This document shows positions 14,094 through 21,412 of a stretch of 38,971 bases of DNA, piece after piece. Under the pieces are notes generated by a model. It was not told the DNA's origin. It ran no database searches and was given only the letters and a program-made list of their open reading frames with translations. How positions within the stretch are numbered: the first letter of the stretch is position 1; each line of letters begins with the position of its first letter. This DNA is from a virus. A program made the translations under genes and the position numbers. The stretch spans positions 1-38,971 of IMG/VR virus record IMGVR_UViG_3300020219_000029; one strand, given 5' to 3'.

Positions 14094-14705
14094 GTATCAA
14101 TGCCTACTCAGTGGCTTCGTAACTGAGACGTTCGCCGGTCGTTGCTTGCCGTCTGCGCCTGTTTTCGTATCAATGCCTACTCAGTGGCTTCGTAACTGAG
14201 ACAACTCGGAGCAGGATCGGGAAAGAACAGACTCACAGTATCAATGCCTACTCAGTGGCTTCGTAACTGAGACATTAAAATAGCAGCAAATTAACTGCTT
14301 TCTGGTAAGGTATCAATGCCTACTCAGTGGCTTCGTAACTGAGACATAGATAGCGTGTCCAGGATCGAAAGCCCAAAACGCTGTATCAATGCCTACTCAG
14401 TGGCTTCGTAACTGAGACGTGAGCTCGATTACGCTGGCAGACGCTACGTTCATCGTATCAATGCCTACTCAGTGGCTTCGTAACTGAGACAGTGAAGATT
14501 TTGTCCGGTAAATGGTTGGTCGTTTGGTATCAATGCCTACTCAGTGGCTTCGTAACTGAGACCTGGTAAGCACTTTTAGAATCAGCGCTCTGAAACACGT
14601 ATCAATGCCTACTCAGTGGCTTCGTAACTGAGACCGGCAGATACCAATGAGTGATCGTGCAAGTTTCTGGTATCAATGCCTACTTAGTGGCTTCGTAACT
14701 GAGAC
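14094..14705 (+). CRISPR. CRISPR array, 9 repeats and 8 spacers
   Basis: 36-base repeats start at 14094, 14167, 14238, 14310, 14383, 14455, 14527, 14599 and 14670. All are identical except the last, which has one C to T change, marking the leader-distal end and transcription in the + direction. Each begins GTATCAATGCC and ends ACTGAGAC; the 3' part folds as CTCAGT-loop-ACTGAG. Spacers are 37, 35, 36, 37, 36, 36, 36 and 35 bases. Spacer 5 resembles the start of terL; spacers 3, 6 and 7 resemble the hairpin element at 14725 and 34360. No separate leader lies between cas12m and the first repeat. Confidence 0.99.
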
Positions 14706-14724
14706 AGAAAGGCACCAAAAACGG

Positions 14725-14770
14725 AAACTGCTTACCAGCAAGCACTTTCGGTGAAGATTTTGTGGCGTAA
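14725..14770 (+). repeat. Dispersed hairpin element, copy 1
   Basis: Begins AAACTGCTTACCAGCAAGCA, holding a hairpin TGCTT(ACCAGC)AAGCA, and ends GAAGATTTTGTGGCGTAA. It is nearly identical to 34360-34406. It lies 19 bases after the array and about 100 bases before the promoter motif of the portal operon. Spacers 3, 6 and 7 are diverged versions of parts of it. Confidence 0.85.
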
Positions 14771-14777
14771 ATTGTGA

Positions 14778-14822
14778 GGTCAAATCGGATTGTGATTTGT
14801 TCCGCACAATCCTAATGTGACC
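14778..14822 (+). other. Stem-loop after the array
   Basis: GGTCA...GGATTGTG, a 10-base loop, CACAATCC...TGACC: an 8-bp perfect inner stem and a 5-bp outer stem separated by an internal loop. There is no T-run. It could stabilise or end the array transcript, or bind a regulator ahead of the late operon. Confidence 0.55.
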
Positions 14823-14866
14823 ACCTGACTGGCGAGAGCACCGTTGCAATGTTGCAATGCTGCTGT

Positions 14867-14880
14867 CGTATATGCCAGTC
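14867..14880 (+). promoter_or_regulatory. Promoter-like motif, copy 7 (portal/capsid operon)
   Basis: CGTATATGCCAGTC, 28 bases before ATG 14895, the same spacing as copies 2-4. It is the likely start signal for the head genes. Confidence 0.55.
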
Positions 14881-14894
14881 TCTGAGGTGGCATA

Positions 14895-15194
14895 ATGGCC
14901 GTTGATCCAGCAATCCAACTTGAGCGATGCCGCGACCAGGCACTCGTTGCGATTGACGCGGATGACTGGGCCGGTGTAGTCAAAGCCTGCGTCAAGGCCG
15001 AACTCATACTGGCGACTATCCCCGACAGCCGTATCGGCAACATGTCAGACGTCGAGTGGGATCGTCCTGCCATCCGCCAGTTGCGACAGCGCGCCGAAGC
15101 GATTCTATCTCAGGGCGACGGCTGCGGGCTCGAAATCTGCAACGTTGAGTATGTGGGTCTCGGGAGCTACGGCGATGGAGGCTGCTCATGCTAG
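14895..15194 (+). CDS. Small protein in the gpW position
   Basis: A 99-residue, mostly helical protein overlapping the portal gene by 7 bases. In lambda-like phages the slot before the portal holds gpW, a small head-tail joining protein, and the size roughly fits, but I see no convincing sequence match. The C-terminus is Gly/Cys-rich (GLGSYGDGGCSC), which could bind metal. Ribosome site GAGGTGG precedes ATG 14895. Confidence 0.55.
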   Translation: MAVDPAIQLERCRDQALVAIDADDWAGVVKACVKAELILATIPDSRIGNMSDVEWDRPAIRQLRQRAEAILSQGDGCGLEICNVEYVGLGSYGDGGCSC

Positions 15195-16792
15195 ACATTA
15201 TTACCAACTTCTTCGCGCGCAAGAACCCAGACGCCTTGTTTGGCGCGGCTGATGATGTGCCACTTGAGGCGACTCGCGAAACGGAAGATATGCAGCTCCG
15301 TCGCTGGGATGGTGCGGCCACCAATCGACTCAACGCTGCACAGTTCGAGGACGTGACTGGCCGAACGATCAATGAGGATCTCGTCTGGAGCCTGCCTACG
15401 CTGATGACGCGGTGCTCACACGAGGCATCCACGAATCCGACGATCGAAGGCATGGTGGATACTCATGCAATCGATATCGTTGGTCCGGATGGCCCTCAAT
15501 GGCAAGTGCTTGCGAAAGACCCTACTCGCCTGAAGGGCAATAAATCTCTGCAGAATAAGTTTCTGGAGTATTCGGAAGCCGCAGAAGAAATCATCCAGGA
15601 CTGGTTCGCAATGCCAGACCTGAACGGCGACTTGTCTGGTGTGGATATCCTGACGATGGATGTCCAGCAGCAGTGGACGGCTGGAAATTCCATTGTGCAG
15701 GTCGTGATGGATGACAGCATCCGCGACAGACGAGCGATTCATACGCGATGGCATCCAATTCATGCGGAGCGTGTGTTCAATAACCGCTTGTATGGCGCGA
15801 AAGACGGCGGATCTATCGTGCTTGGCATGGAGCGCACGAAAAGTGGTAAACGCAAGGTGTACCACGTGCTGGAAGCCAATGACTACGGAAGTTTCTCTGG
15901 TTCGAATATCTCAAATCCAATTAACGCTGCGTACATCATTCATCGGTTCAGAAGTCGCGAGCCAGGTCAGATTTGCGGTGTGCCGATGCTGGCATCTGCA
16001 TTACCAACGATAGCCGATATTCGGCAGTTCGACAAACTAACGATGGAAGCTGCGAAGCTCGGCGCGTCGTTCGGAATCGTGTTTGAAGACCACTTCAACG
16101 ACACGCCAGTACGCAATGGCTCACCAACAACTCGTCGCACTGGTGGCGGGATGTTCAATTCCGTGAAGACCGGTATCGCACAGATCTTATGGGCACCGAA
16201 GGGCAAGAAGGCAACACAGATTGACCCGAAACATCCTGGCGATAATTACGTCGAGTTTCGCAATGAGCGATGGCGTGACGTTGGTCGTGCGTCACAGATG
16301 CCGCTGTTAATCGTGCGATTGGGTGCTGAAAACCATAACTTTGCGAGTGCTCGGTTCGACAGCCAGATCTATCAGCGTGGTATTCGCCGTGAGCAGTCAT
16401 CAATTGAGCGTAAATACACGCCATCAATGATGGACGTATTGCGTGAGGCTGAACTTGCTGGCTTGGTTCCATTTCGCCCATGTCAGGTTGAAATCGGTGG
16501 TATCTGGTCACGGTTGCCGCATGTCGATCCACAGAAGGAAGCGCGCGCACGCCAGATGGATCTGGAATCAATGTCCACAACTTTGATTGACATCTGGGCT
16601 GAAGACGGGATGCGTCCGCAGGAAATGGTAGCGAAGCTAAAACGTACGGTGAATTCACTGAATGACGTGAAGGAAGGGCTTGGCGATGCCTGGCTCTTGA
16701 ACAACCTGAAGAAAACAAATCCTGCTCTGATCGATATGTTCGACGAGCTAACATCCGATTCATCCGCCAAAAAATCCAGCGTGGTGGCTTGA
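15188..16792 (+). CDS. Portal protein (lambda family)
   Basis: A 534-residue protein that forms the dodecameric portal ring through which DNA enters and leaves the head. The N-terminal region with WSLPTLMTRCSHEASTNPT and IVGPDGPQWQVL, the middle RFRSREPGQICGVPML, and the conserved MPLLIVRLGAENHNFASAR are typical of the lambda gpB (Phage_portal_2) family. Length fits the 480-560 range. It follows the small gpW-position gene with overlapping start, and precedes the capsid gene by 21 bases. In many relatives this gene directly follows terL; here 12 kb of accessory DNA intervenes. Confidence 0.9.
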   Translation: MLDIITNFFARKNPDALFGAADDVPLEATRETEDMQLRRWDGAATNRLNAAQFEDVTGRTINEDLVWSLPTLMTRCSHEASTNPTIEGMVDTHAIDIVGPDGPQWQVLAKDPTRLKGNKSLQNKFLEYSEAAEEIIQDWFAMPDLNGDLSGVDILTMDVQQQWTAGNSIVQVVMDDSIRDRRAIHTRWHPIHAERVFNNRLYGAKDGGSIVLGMERTKSGKRKVYHVLEANDYGSFSGSNISNPINAAYIIHRFRSREPGQICGVPMLASALPTIADIRQFDKLTMEAAKLGASFGIVFEDHFNDTPVRNGSPTTRRTGGGMFNSVKTGIAQILWAPKGKKATQIDPKHPGDNYVEFRNERWRDVGRASQMPLLIVRLGAENHNFASARFDSQIYQRGIRREQSSIERKYTPSMMDVLREAELAGLVPFRPCQVEIGGIWSRLPHVDPQKEARARQMDLESMSTTLIDIWAEDGMRPQEMVAKLKRTVNSLNDVKEGLGDAWLLNNLKKTNPALIDMFDELTSDSSAKKSSVVA

Positions 16793-16813
16793 ACATATAT
16801 TGGAGAGTGTGAC

Positions 16814-19240
16814 ATGGTTCAATTTGTCAGCGCCTCAGGCGACCAGAGAGACGAACCGTTGCGGCATAGTGTGCGCATGATGCAACTGCGGAATGATTCT
16901 GCAGATGAAGCGACGATGTCGATTGACGCTGTGTTGAGCACAGAGCAGCCAGTACGCATGATCGACTGGAATGCTCGCGAGATGATGGATGAGATCCTGC
17001 TGTCTGATGGACGTCGGGCGTGTGAATGGCTGTCGATGCTGGATTCACATCGCCGGTCGTCTGTGGTGGACGACAATCTCGGTCACATGGACAGCATTCG
17101 CACGGAAGGCACAGATACTGTCGTTCGCTGCCACTTTGACAAGCATGATCAACGCGGCGTGAAGGCGTTCAACAAGTACCGTGACAGGCACGTACGAGGC
17201 TTGTCAGTTGGCTACACGGTCCATAACTATGTGGACATTCCAGCGGGCAAGTCACATGAAGTGAATAGTCGCAAGTTCACTGCTGGTCCGACACGCAAGC
17301 TGCGAGTTTGCACGGATTGGATGCCTGATGAGGGATCGTGCGTCATCAAGGGCGCTGATTCGATGGCATTGGCCAGGATGGCGACAGGCGTGCGTGGCGT
17401 GAGCTCTGAGATCACGGAAGAAGAGTTTGCCAATCTATCAAGTGAGCAGACGGCTGTGCGATCTGAAGTAGCGCCTGTTCTTGCTTCTGTCGAGCCTCTC
17501 ACGGCAAGTTTGAGTTCAATTTCACAGCCGCAGGTCGTGATCAATATCAACGGTGGTGAGCCTGTCAGGTCAGCGTCACCTGTCGAGGTCACAACGACCA
17601 CAGAAACCTCTGACCCTGTACGGTCAGAATCGAGCAATACGGCACTGAGTGCCGAACCGGATGAGTCCTTGGTGGATTCTGTCGTTTCAGCAATGCCAGC
17701 CGAAGTCGGCGGCAGTTCAAGGGAGAGTGGTAGAATGACTACCGAAGTTGCCGACACAAAGCCGGCTGTCGATGTTGAGAAGGTACGATCGGAAGCACTT
17801 GCAGAAGGCATCCGAATCGAAGGCGAACGTCGCAAGGCGATTCGCGATCTGGCAGGTACGGATGTTTCGGCTGAAACCCTGCAGCGATGCATGGACGATC
17901 CGAAAATCGATCTGGTACAGGCACAGGCCGCATTTTTGACGGACATCCGCGCCAATCACAAGGCTGGGTCACGTGCGGCTGAAGTGGACAGCCCAGCACC
18001 AGTCACTGGTGGTCGTGGTTCCTCTTCACGCAAACAGGCAACTGTTGGCGTGTTGTCAGCAGCCATCACGTTGCAGATGGGTGGTGAAGCCGCTGTGCGG
18101 TGTCTGCCTCGTATGCAGTACGACGCGAATACCGGCATCTTGCGTATGCGACGCGCTACGCACCAGATCACAGAAGAAGAACGCAAGGAGCACGAGCGTT
18201 GCGTGAATGAGGCTTACGCCTTCGAGCGTCGAGCTCAGATTGACCTCTGCATTGAGGCGCTGCGTATTGGGCAGATTGAATGCCCTGAGTACAGCGAAGA
18301 TATCGCGGTGCGTGCATTCAGCACACCAACGGTTTCAACGATGTACACCCAGACGATGGGTGCGATTCTGTTGAACAACCTCGGCGAAATGACTGACTCG
18401 ACAACCGGTTGGTGCAACGAGCAGGATGTGAAGAACTTCAAGCCGCAGGAACTACATCGGCTGGAAGGCGGAAAAATGTCGCGGCGTATTCGTGGCGAGA
18501 AGTCTCGCCAAGCCAGCTTCGCAGACACGATGGAGTCCTACCGACTGTCGGAGTATTCCAATACTCTGATCATCGACCGCCAGGATCTGATCGACGACGA
18601 CCTGAACGCATGGCAGAAAGCAATGCAGGAGTATGCCCGCGCAATTCAGGATCTGCGACCATCACTGGTCTACGCTTTCCTTGCAGCAAACGCGGCGTTG
18701 CTCACAGACAACGTGGCGTTGTTTCATGCTACCCACGCGAATCTGAATGCTTCATCCGCATTGTCAGCGTTAACGCTTCAGACAGCCATGACGGCACTCG
18801 CTTCACAGCGTGGGCCTGGCGGGTTGAATCTGAATCTGCGTGAGTGTGTGCTGGTCACCAGCGAGACGCTTTCGTTCGTTGCAGATCAGTTGACCACCTC
18901 AGCGGAAATTCGTGACAACACGACAAACGTTGTCTTCGGAACGTCCAATCCGTTGCGTTTGCGAAAGATTTCTACTCGATCAGACAGCCGTCTGAACACC
19001 GGGTTTACGAACCCACAGACGGATACTGCTGTCGCTGCTGCTGCAACAACCTGGTACTTGGCCGCTGCTGGCGGTGCATACGGTATCAATGTTGGTTACC
19101 GCACTGGATCAAACCGGATGCCAACCATGACAACCAAGGTGTTGAGCGGTGGCGGTGAGTTCGGATTGACGCTTGACGTTCAGCACGACATGGGTGTCGG
19201 CGTTGAAGGTCACCAAGGTCTTGTCAGGAACACTGCTTGA
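16814..19240 (+). CDS. Prohead protease / major capsid protein fusion
   Basis: An 808-residue polyprotein. Residues 1-200 resemble an HK97-type prohead protease, with likely catalytic His 79 (LDSHRRSS) and Ser 131 (VRGLSVGY). Residues 200-345 are low-complexity and acidic, as in scaffold linkers. From about residue 440 the sequence looks like a major head protein of the Mu gpT-like group (TMYTQTMGAILLNNLGEM, LVYAFLAANAALLTDN, LVTSETLSFVADQL). The protease probably cleaves itself from the capsid during head maturation. An internal in-frame ATG at 17735 with its own ribosome site could yield a separate scaffold-capsid product. A promoter motif and terminator follow. Confidence 0.88.
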   Translation: MVQFVSASGDQRDEPLRHSVRMMQLRNDSADEATMSIDAVLSTEQPVRMIDWNAREMMDEILLSDGRRACEWLSMLDSHRRSSVVDDNLGHMDSIRTEGTDTVVRCHFDKHDQRGVKAFNKYRDRHVRGLSVGYTVHNYVDIPAGKSHEVNSRKFTAGPTRKLRVCTDWMPDEGSCVIKGADSMALARMATGVRGVSSEITEEEFANLSSEQTAVRSEVAPVLASVEPLTASLSSISQPQVVININGGEPVRSASPVEVTTTTETSDPVRSESSNTALSAEPDESLVDSVVSAMPAEVGGSSRESGRMTTEVADTKPAVDVEKVRSEALAEGIRIEGERRKAIRDLAGTDVSAETLQRCMDDPKIDLVQAQAAFLTDIRANHKAGSRAAEVDSPAPVTGGRGSSSRKQATVGVLSAAITLQMGGEAAVRCLPRMQYDANTGILRMRRATHQITEEERKEHERCVNEAYAFERRAQIDLCIEALRIGQIECPEYSEDIAVRAFSTPTVSTMYTQTMGAILLNNLGEMTDSTTGWCNEQDVKNFKPQELHRLEGGKMSRRIRGEKSRQASFADTMESYRLSEYSNTLIIDRQDLIDDDLNAWQKAMQEYARAIQDLRPSLVYAFLAANAALLTDNVALFHATHANLNASSALSALTLQTAMTALASQRGPGGLNLNLRECVLVTSETLSFVADQLTTSAEIRDNTTNVVFGTSNPLRLRKISTRSDSRLNTGFTNPQTDTAVAAAATTWYLAAAGGAYGINVGYRTGSNRMPTMTTKVLSGGGEFGLTLDVQHDMGVGVEGHQGLVRNTA
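17721..17737 (+). promoter_or_regulatory. Internal ribosome site and in-frame start in the capsid gene
   Basis: GGGAGAGTGG then ATG at 17735, in frame at residue 308 (MTTEVADTKPAVD). Initiation here would make a protease-free scaffold and capsid protein, comparable in logic to the nested lambda C/nu3 start. Confidence 0.4.
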
Positions 19241-19247
19241 TCTTGAT

Positions 19248-19268
19248 CGTATATGTCAGAGTGTGACG
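19248..19268 (+). promoter_or_regulatory. Promoter-like motif, copy 8
   Basis: CGTATATGTCAGAGTGTGAC then G, 20 of 21 bases identical to the copy at 23330. It lies immediately before a terminator hairpin, so a transcript starting here would meet the hairpin at once. This is either attenuation or evidence that the motif has another role. Confidence 0.5.
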
Positions 19269-19298
19269 CGGCGACACGTCGGGTGTCGCCGCCTTTTT
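19268..19298 (+). terminator. Intrinsic terminator after the capsid gene
   Basis: GCGGCGACAC, loop GTCGG, GTGTCGCCGC, then CTTTTT: a perfect 10-bp GC-rich stem and T-run. Confidence 0.92.
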
Positions 19299-19326
19299 CG
19301 GATCAGTATTTTGGGCGGGTTCAAGC

Positions 19327-19854
19327 ATGTCGGAAATTATCGGAGTCAAACTTCACACTGAGGTAATCATTCCAGCGATAGGCGTGTGCCCTGCTGGAAC
19401 ACTGCTTAGCAGGGATCAGTGTGCTGACAGTTGGTTGTGGCTTCTGGATGGCCGCAACAACGTCGCAATCCCATGCACTGCCGAAGACATGGAACGGCAT
19501 GTTCAAGTCGCAGAAGCGATGGCAGCAGCCAAAGCAGAAGCGCCTCTGGAATCATCTGAAGTTGTTGCTCCAGAGTCTGATTCTGAAGTTATCGAAGGCG
19601 AATCCGCTACTGAAGTGGTTGAGCCATCAGGCGATACACCTGTCACGGAAGACGCATCAGGCGAGCCGGGTTCCGAAGTGCCTGAAAATGAGATGGTAGC
19701 GAAGCTCACTGAGATCCTGACGGGAGGCAAGAAACGCATGGACGTGCTGATGACGGCCACAGGGTTCGGTGAAGACGTGCTGAAAGCAGTGCTCACAGAA
19801 GCCAATGGGTTTTCAAAGAACCAACAGAGCTGGTGGGGCATCGCAAAAGTTTGA
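19327..19854 (+). CDS. Unknown head-region protein with disordered linker
   Basis: A 175-residue protein. The N-terminal 60 residues form a small beta-prone domain. Residues 65-115 are acidic and low-complexity (repeated Ser, Glu, Val, Pro). The last 50 residues, from EMVAKLTEILTGG, look like a small helix bundle or winged helix. A minor head or completion protein is likely from its place between capsid and cement genes; I cannot assign a family. ATG 19327 has a weak GGGTTCAAGC site. Confidence 0.55.
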   Translation: MSEIIGVKLHTEVIIPAIGVCPAGTLLSRDQCADSWLWLLDGRNNVAIPCTAEDMERHVQVAEAMAAAKAEAPLESSEVVAPESDSEVIEGESATEVVEPSGDTPVTEDASGEPGSEVPENEMVAKLTEILTGGKKRMDVLMTATGFGEDVLKAVLTEANGFSKNQQSWWGIAKV

Positions 19855-19920
19855 AACGAGAAGACGGCTCAATGTTGAGGCGTCATTGGTCCATAAGGTG
19901 AGTTCAAAGAGGAGGCAGTC

Positions 19921-20571
19921 ATGCCGATTGATAACGAAGATAATGCAGTACGTGTGACAGCGGCATCTGCTTTTGAGTGTGGTCAGTTTCAGTTGACGGC
20001 AGATGGTCGTGTTGGCGTCGTTAACAACATGGCTCCTGTGGCGATCGGCCAGGTTGCTTCACTGCAGACGGAAGGTCAGGCGATTGGCACAGCTGGTGCA
20101 ACAATGACTGCCGGAACAATTGTTGGGGTGATCATTTCATCGCAGTCGATTGTTACCGCAGGTACAGCAGCGTCAGTGCCTGCTGGAACCTTGTTGTACG
20201 ACGTAACATCAGCTGGTCAGGCGAGATTCGACCTGAATGAGTTTACTGGACGTGGCCGTGCGATCGGTGCCTCCACAGCCGCTTTCGGTACTACGTCCGT
20301 CGATGCCACAGTGCTGCCGGCAGCCACAGCAGCCGTGTATCCCACGACTGCCGCAAATGCTACGACAGGTGTACGTATCCACGTAAGTGACCTTGTGACA
20401 GGACGCCTGTTGTATATTGGGAACTCATCAGCAGCGGTTCTGAAGGTGTATGCACCGACTGGTGGCGCGATTAACGGTCTGGCCGTAGACGCTGCAGTTT
20501 TGTCGGTGACCAGCAAGGGTATAATTTTGATCTGCACAAGCTCAACAGCAAACACTTGGGTTGCGTTCTGA
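19921..20571 (+). CDS. Capsid cement/decoration-like protein (DUF2190-like) with extra domain
   Basis: A 216-residue protein. Residues 1-105 share a pattern with the next gene: a start with (D/E)N-x-V-RVTA, then ECGQ-x-x-L-x-x-DGRVGVV and a C-terminal LD-x-LN-type end. Such small Gly/Ala/Val-rich beta-barrel proteins next to the capsid gene fit DUF2190-like head decoration proteins. Residues 110-216 add a second beta-rich domain missing from the paralogue, perhaps surface exposed. Ribosome site AGAGGAGG is strong, fitting high expression. Confidence 0.65.
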   Translation: MPIDNEDNAVRVTAASAFECGQFQLTADGRVGVVNNMAPVAIGQVASLQTEGQAIGTAGATMTAGTIVGVIISSQSIVTAGTAASVPAGTLLYDVTSAGQARFDLNEFTGRGRAIGASTAAFGTTSVDATVLPAATAAVYPTTAANATTGVRIHVSDLVTGRLLYIGNSSAAVLKVYAPTGGAINGLAVDAAVLSVTSKGIILICTSSTANTWVAF

Positions 20572-20625
20572 TCGTCTGATTGGTCAGGCAGCGTTTGCAA
20601 GCCAGTATCGGTTTGGAGTGTTGAG

Positions 20626-20946
20626 ATGGTGCAGTTCATTGAGGACAACGTGTTGCGTGTCACTGCGACAGCAAATTGGGAATGCGGTCAGATGGTCCTT
20701 GTGCCTGATGGTCGTGTCGGCGTTGTGCTTGGATTAAAGCCAGTGGTGTTAGGTCAAGAAGCAGCGGTTCAAATTCGCGGCATTCTGGAGATTACGGCAG
20801 GTGCTGGCTTAACTGCAGGCGTTGTTGGAGCAATCCACATAGTCAATCAAAACCTGATAGCCACTGGTGGCGGAGGTGTGAATGCAGGCAAAGTGCTTTA
20901 CACCGTGTTGAGCGGTGCCAAGGCATATCTCGACCTGAACGTATGA
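20626..20946 (+). CDS. Capsid cement/decoration-like protein, short paralogue
   Basis: A 106-residue paralogue of the first domain of the previous protein (FIEDNVLRVTATANWECGQM, then LVPDGRVGVVLG). The pair arose by tandem duplication. It ends with a Leu-Asp-Leu-Asn stretch and is followed by a terminator. The role is inferred from position and fold pattern: stabilising the capsid lattice. Confidence 0.65.
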   Translation: MVQFIEDNVLRVTATANWECGQMVLVPDGRVGVVLGLKPVVLGQEAAVQIRGILEITAGAGLTAGVVGAIHIVNQNLIATGGGGVNAGKVLYTVLSGAKAYLDLNV

Positions 20947-20967
20947 CCGGCGTAATTGGAGAAATAG

Positions 20968-21027
20968 CGGCGATCGGTAAGCACCCCCAGCGACTGTCTT
21001 AGCCCCACAGTCCCGGTCGCCGTTTTT
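20968..21027 (+). terminator. Intrinsic terminator with long loop
   Basis: CGGCGATCGG pairs with CCGGTCGCCG (one G-T pair) across a 35-base loop and is followed by TTTTT. It ends the capsid/cement unit, just before a solitary CRISPR repeat fragment. Confidence 0.8.
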
Positions 21028-21034
21028 ATTAGAG

Positions 21035-21056
21035 TCAGTGGCTTCGTAACTGAGAC
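21035..21056 (+). repeat. Solitary CRISPR repeat fragment
   Basis: 22 bases identical to the 3' end of the array repeat (TCAGTGGCTTCGTAACTGAG plus AC), lying 6 kb from the array. It keeps 5 of 6 stem pairs. Its end is 8 bases before ATG 21065, so it covers the ribosome-binding region of the next gene, as the leader copies do at cas12m. Confidence 0.93.
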
Positions 21057-21064
21057 GAGAGTCA

Positions 21065-21409
21065 ATGTCGCATCGATCCTTTCAGGCATCTGTCGGAACA
21101 CCATTCCACCTCGCGTGGAACGGTGAGGACGTCAGCATCGGATCGGAAACGGCACAGTCTGTCAGAGCTGTAGTGGATCGTGACGTTCCACTCAGCAACT
21201 ACGATCGCGGCAATGGAGTAGTCGCCAGGGCAAAACTGATCTTCGCGGACGATACCACATACACGTTCGAACAGCCGGTATGGCTGAACGGCGAGCGGTG
21301 GGAGTATGACCGCGAACGTCGTCCGGAAGACGGCAACAAGATGATTATGGTGGTGCGGCGAGATCCAAACTTCACGACATCGCGATTTGGTGGATATCAG
21401 GGAGGGTAA
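21065..21409 (+). CDS. Probable head-tail connector protein
   Basis: A 114-residue protein, mostly beta-strand (FHLAWNGEDVSI, AKLIFADDTTYTFEQPVWL), in the position of the head completion or stopper proteins that seal the portal after packaging. No firm family match. Its ribosome site (GAGACGAGAG) is partly made from a solitary CRISPR repeat fragment, an unusual leader. The next gene starts 3 bases after its stop, so the connector genes form one operon. Confidence 0.55.
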   Translation: MSHRSFQASVGTPFHLAWNGEDVSIGSETAQSVRAVVDRDVPLSNYDRGNGVVARAKLIFADDTTYTFEQPVWLNGERWEYDRERRPEDGNKMIMVVRRDPNFTTSRFGGYQGG

Positions 21410-21412
21410 CTG

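Noticed and set aside
14203-14237. Spacer 2 resembles terL codons for TEQREK, with CGGAGCAG shared
   Set aside because: Needs a 3-base insertion and the match is short; another frame gives a P-loop-like LGAGSGKN instead, so the source is unclear.
14635-14669. Spacer 8, reverse strand, reads RNLHDHSLVSA, like LHDQSKL in the DUF5662 gene
   Set aside because: Only a few codons match, the conserved Lys is missing, and not all differences are synonymous. Too weak to claim.
14706-14894. A tracrRNA-like anti-repeat near the array
   Set aside because: No stretch complementary to the repeat was found here beyond the repeat's own stem; Cas12m is not expected to need one.
17227-17955. 242-codon - strand frame opposite the capsid gene
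   Set aside because: Overlaps a well-supported + strand gene and its sequence is Ser/Thr/Arg-rich as expected for an antisense frame.
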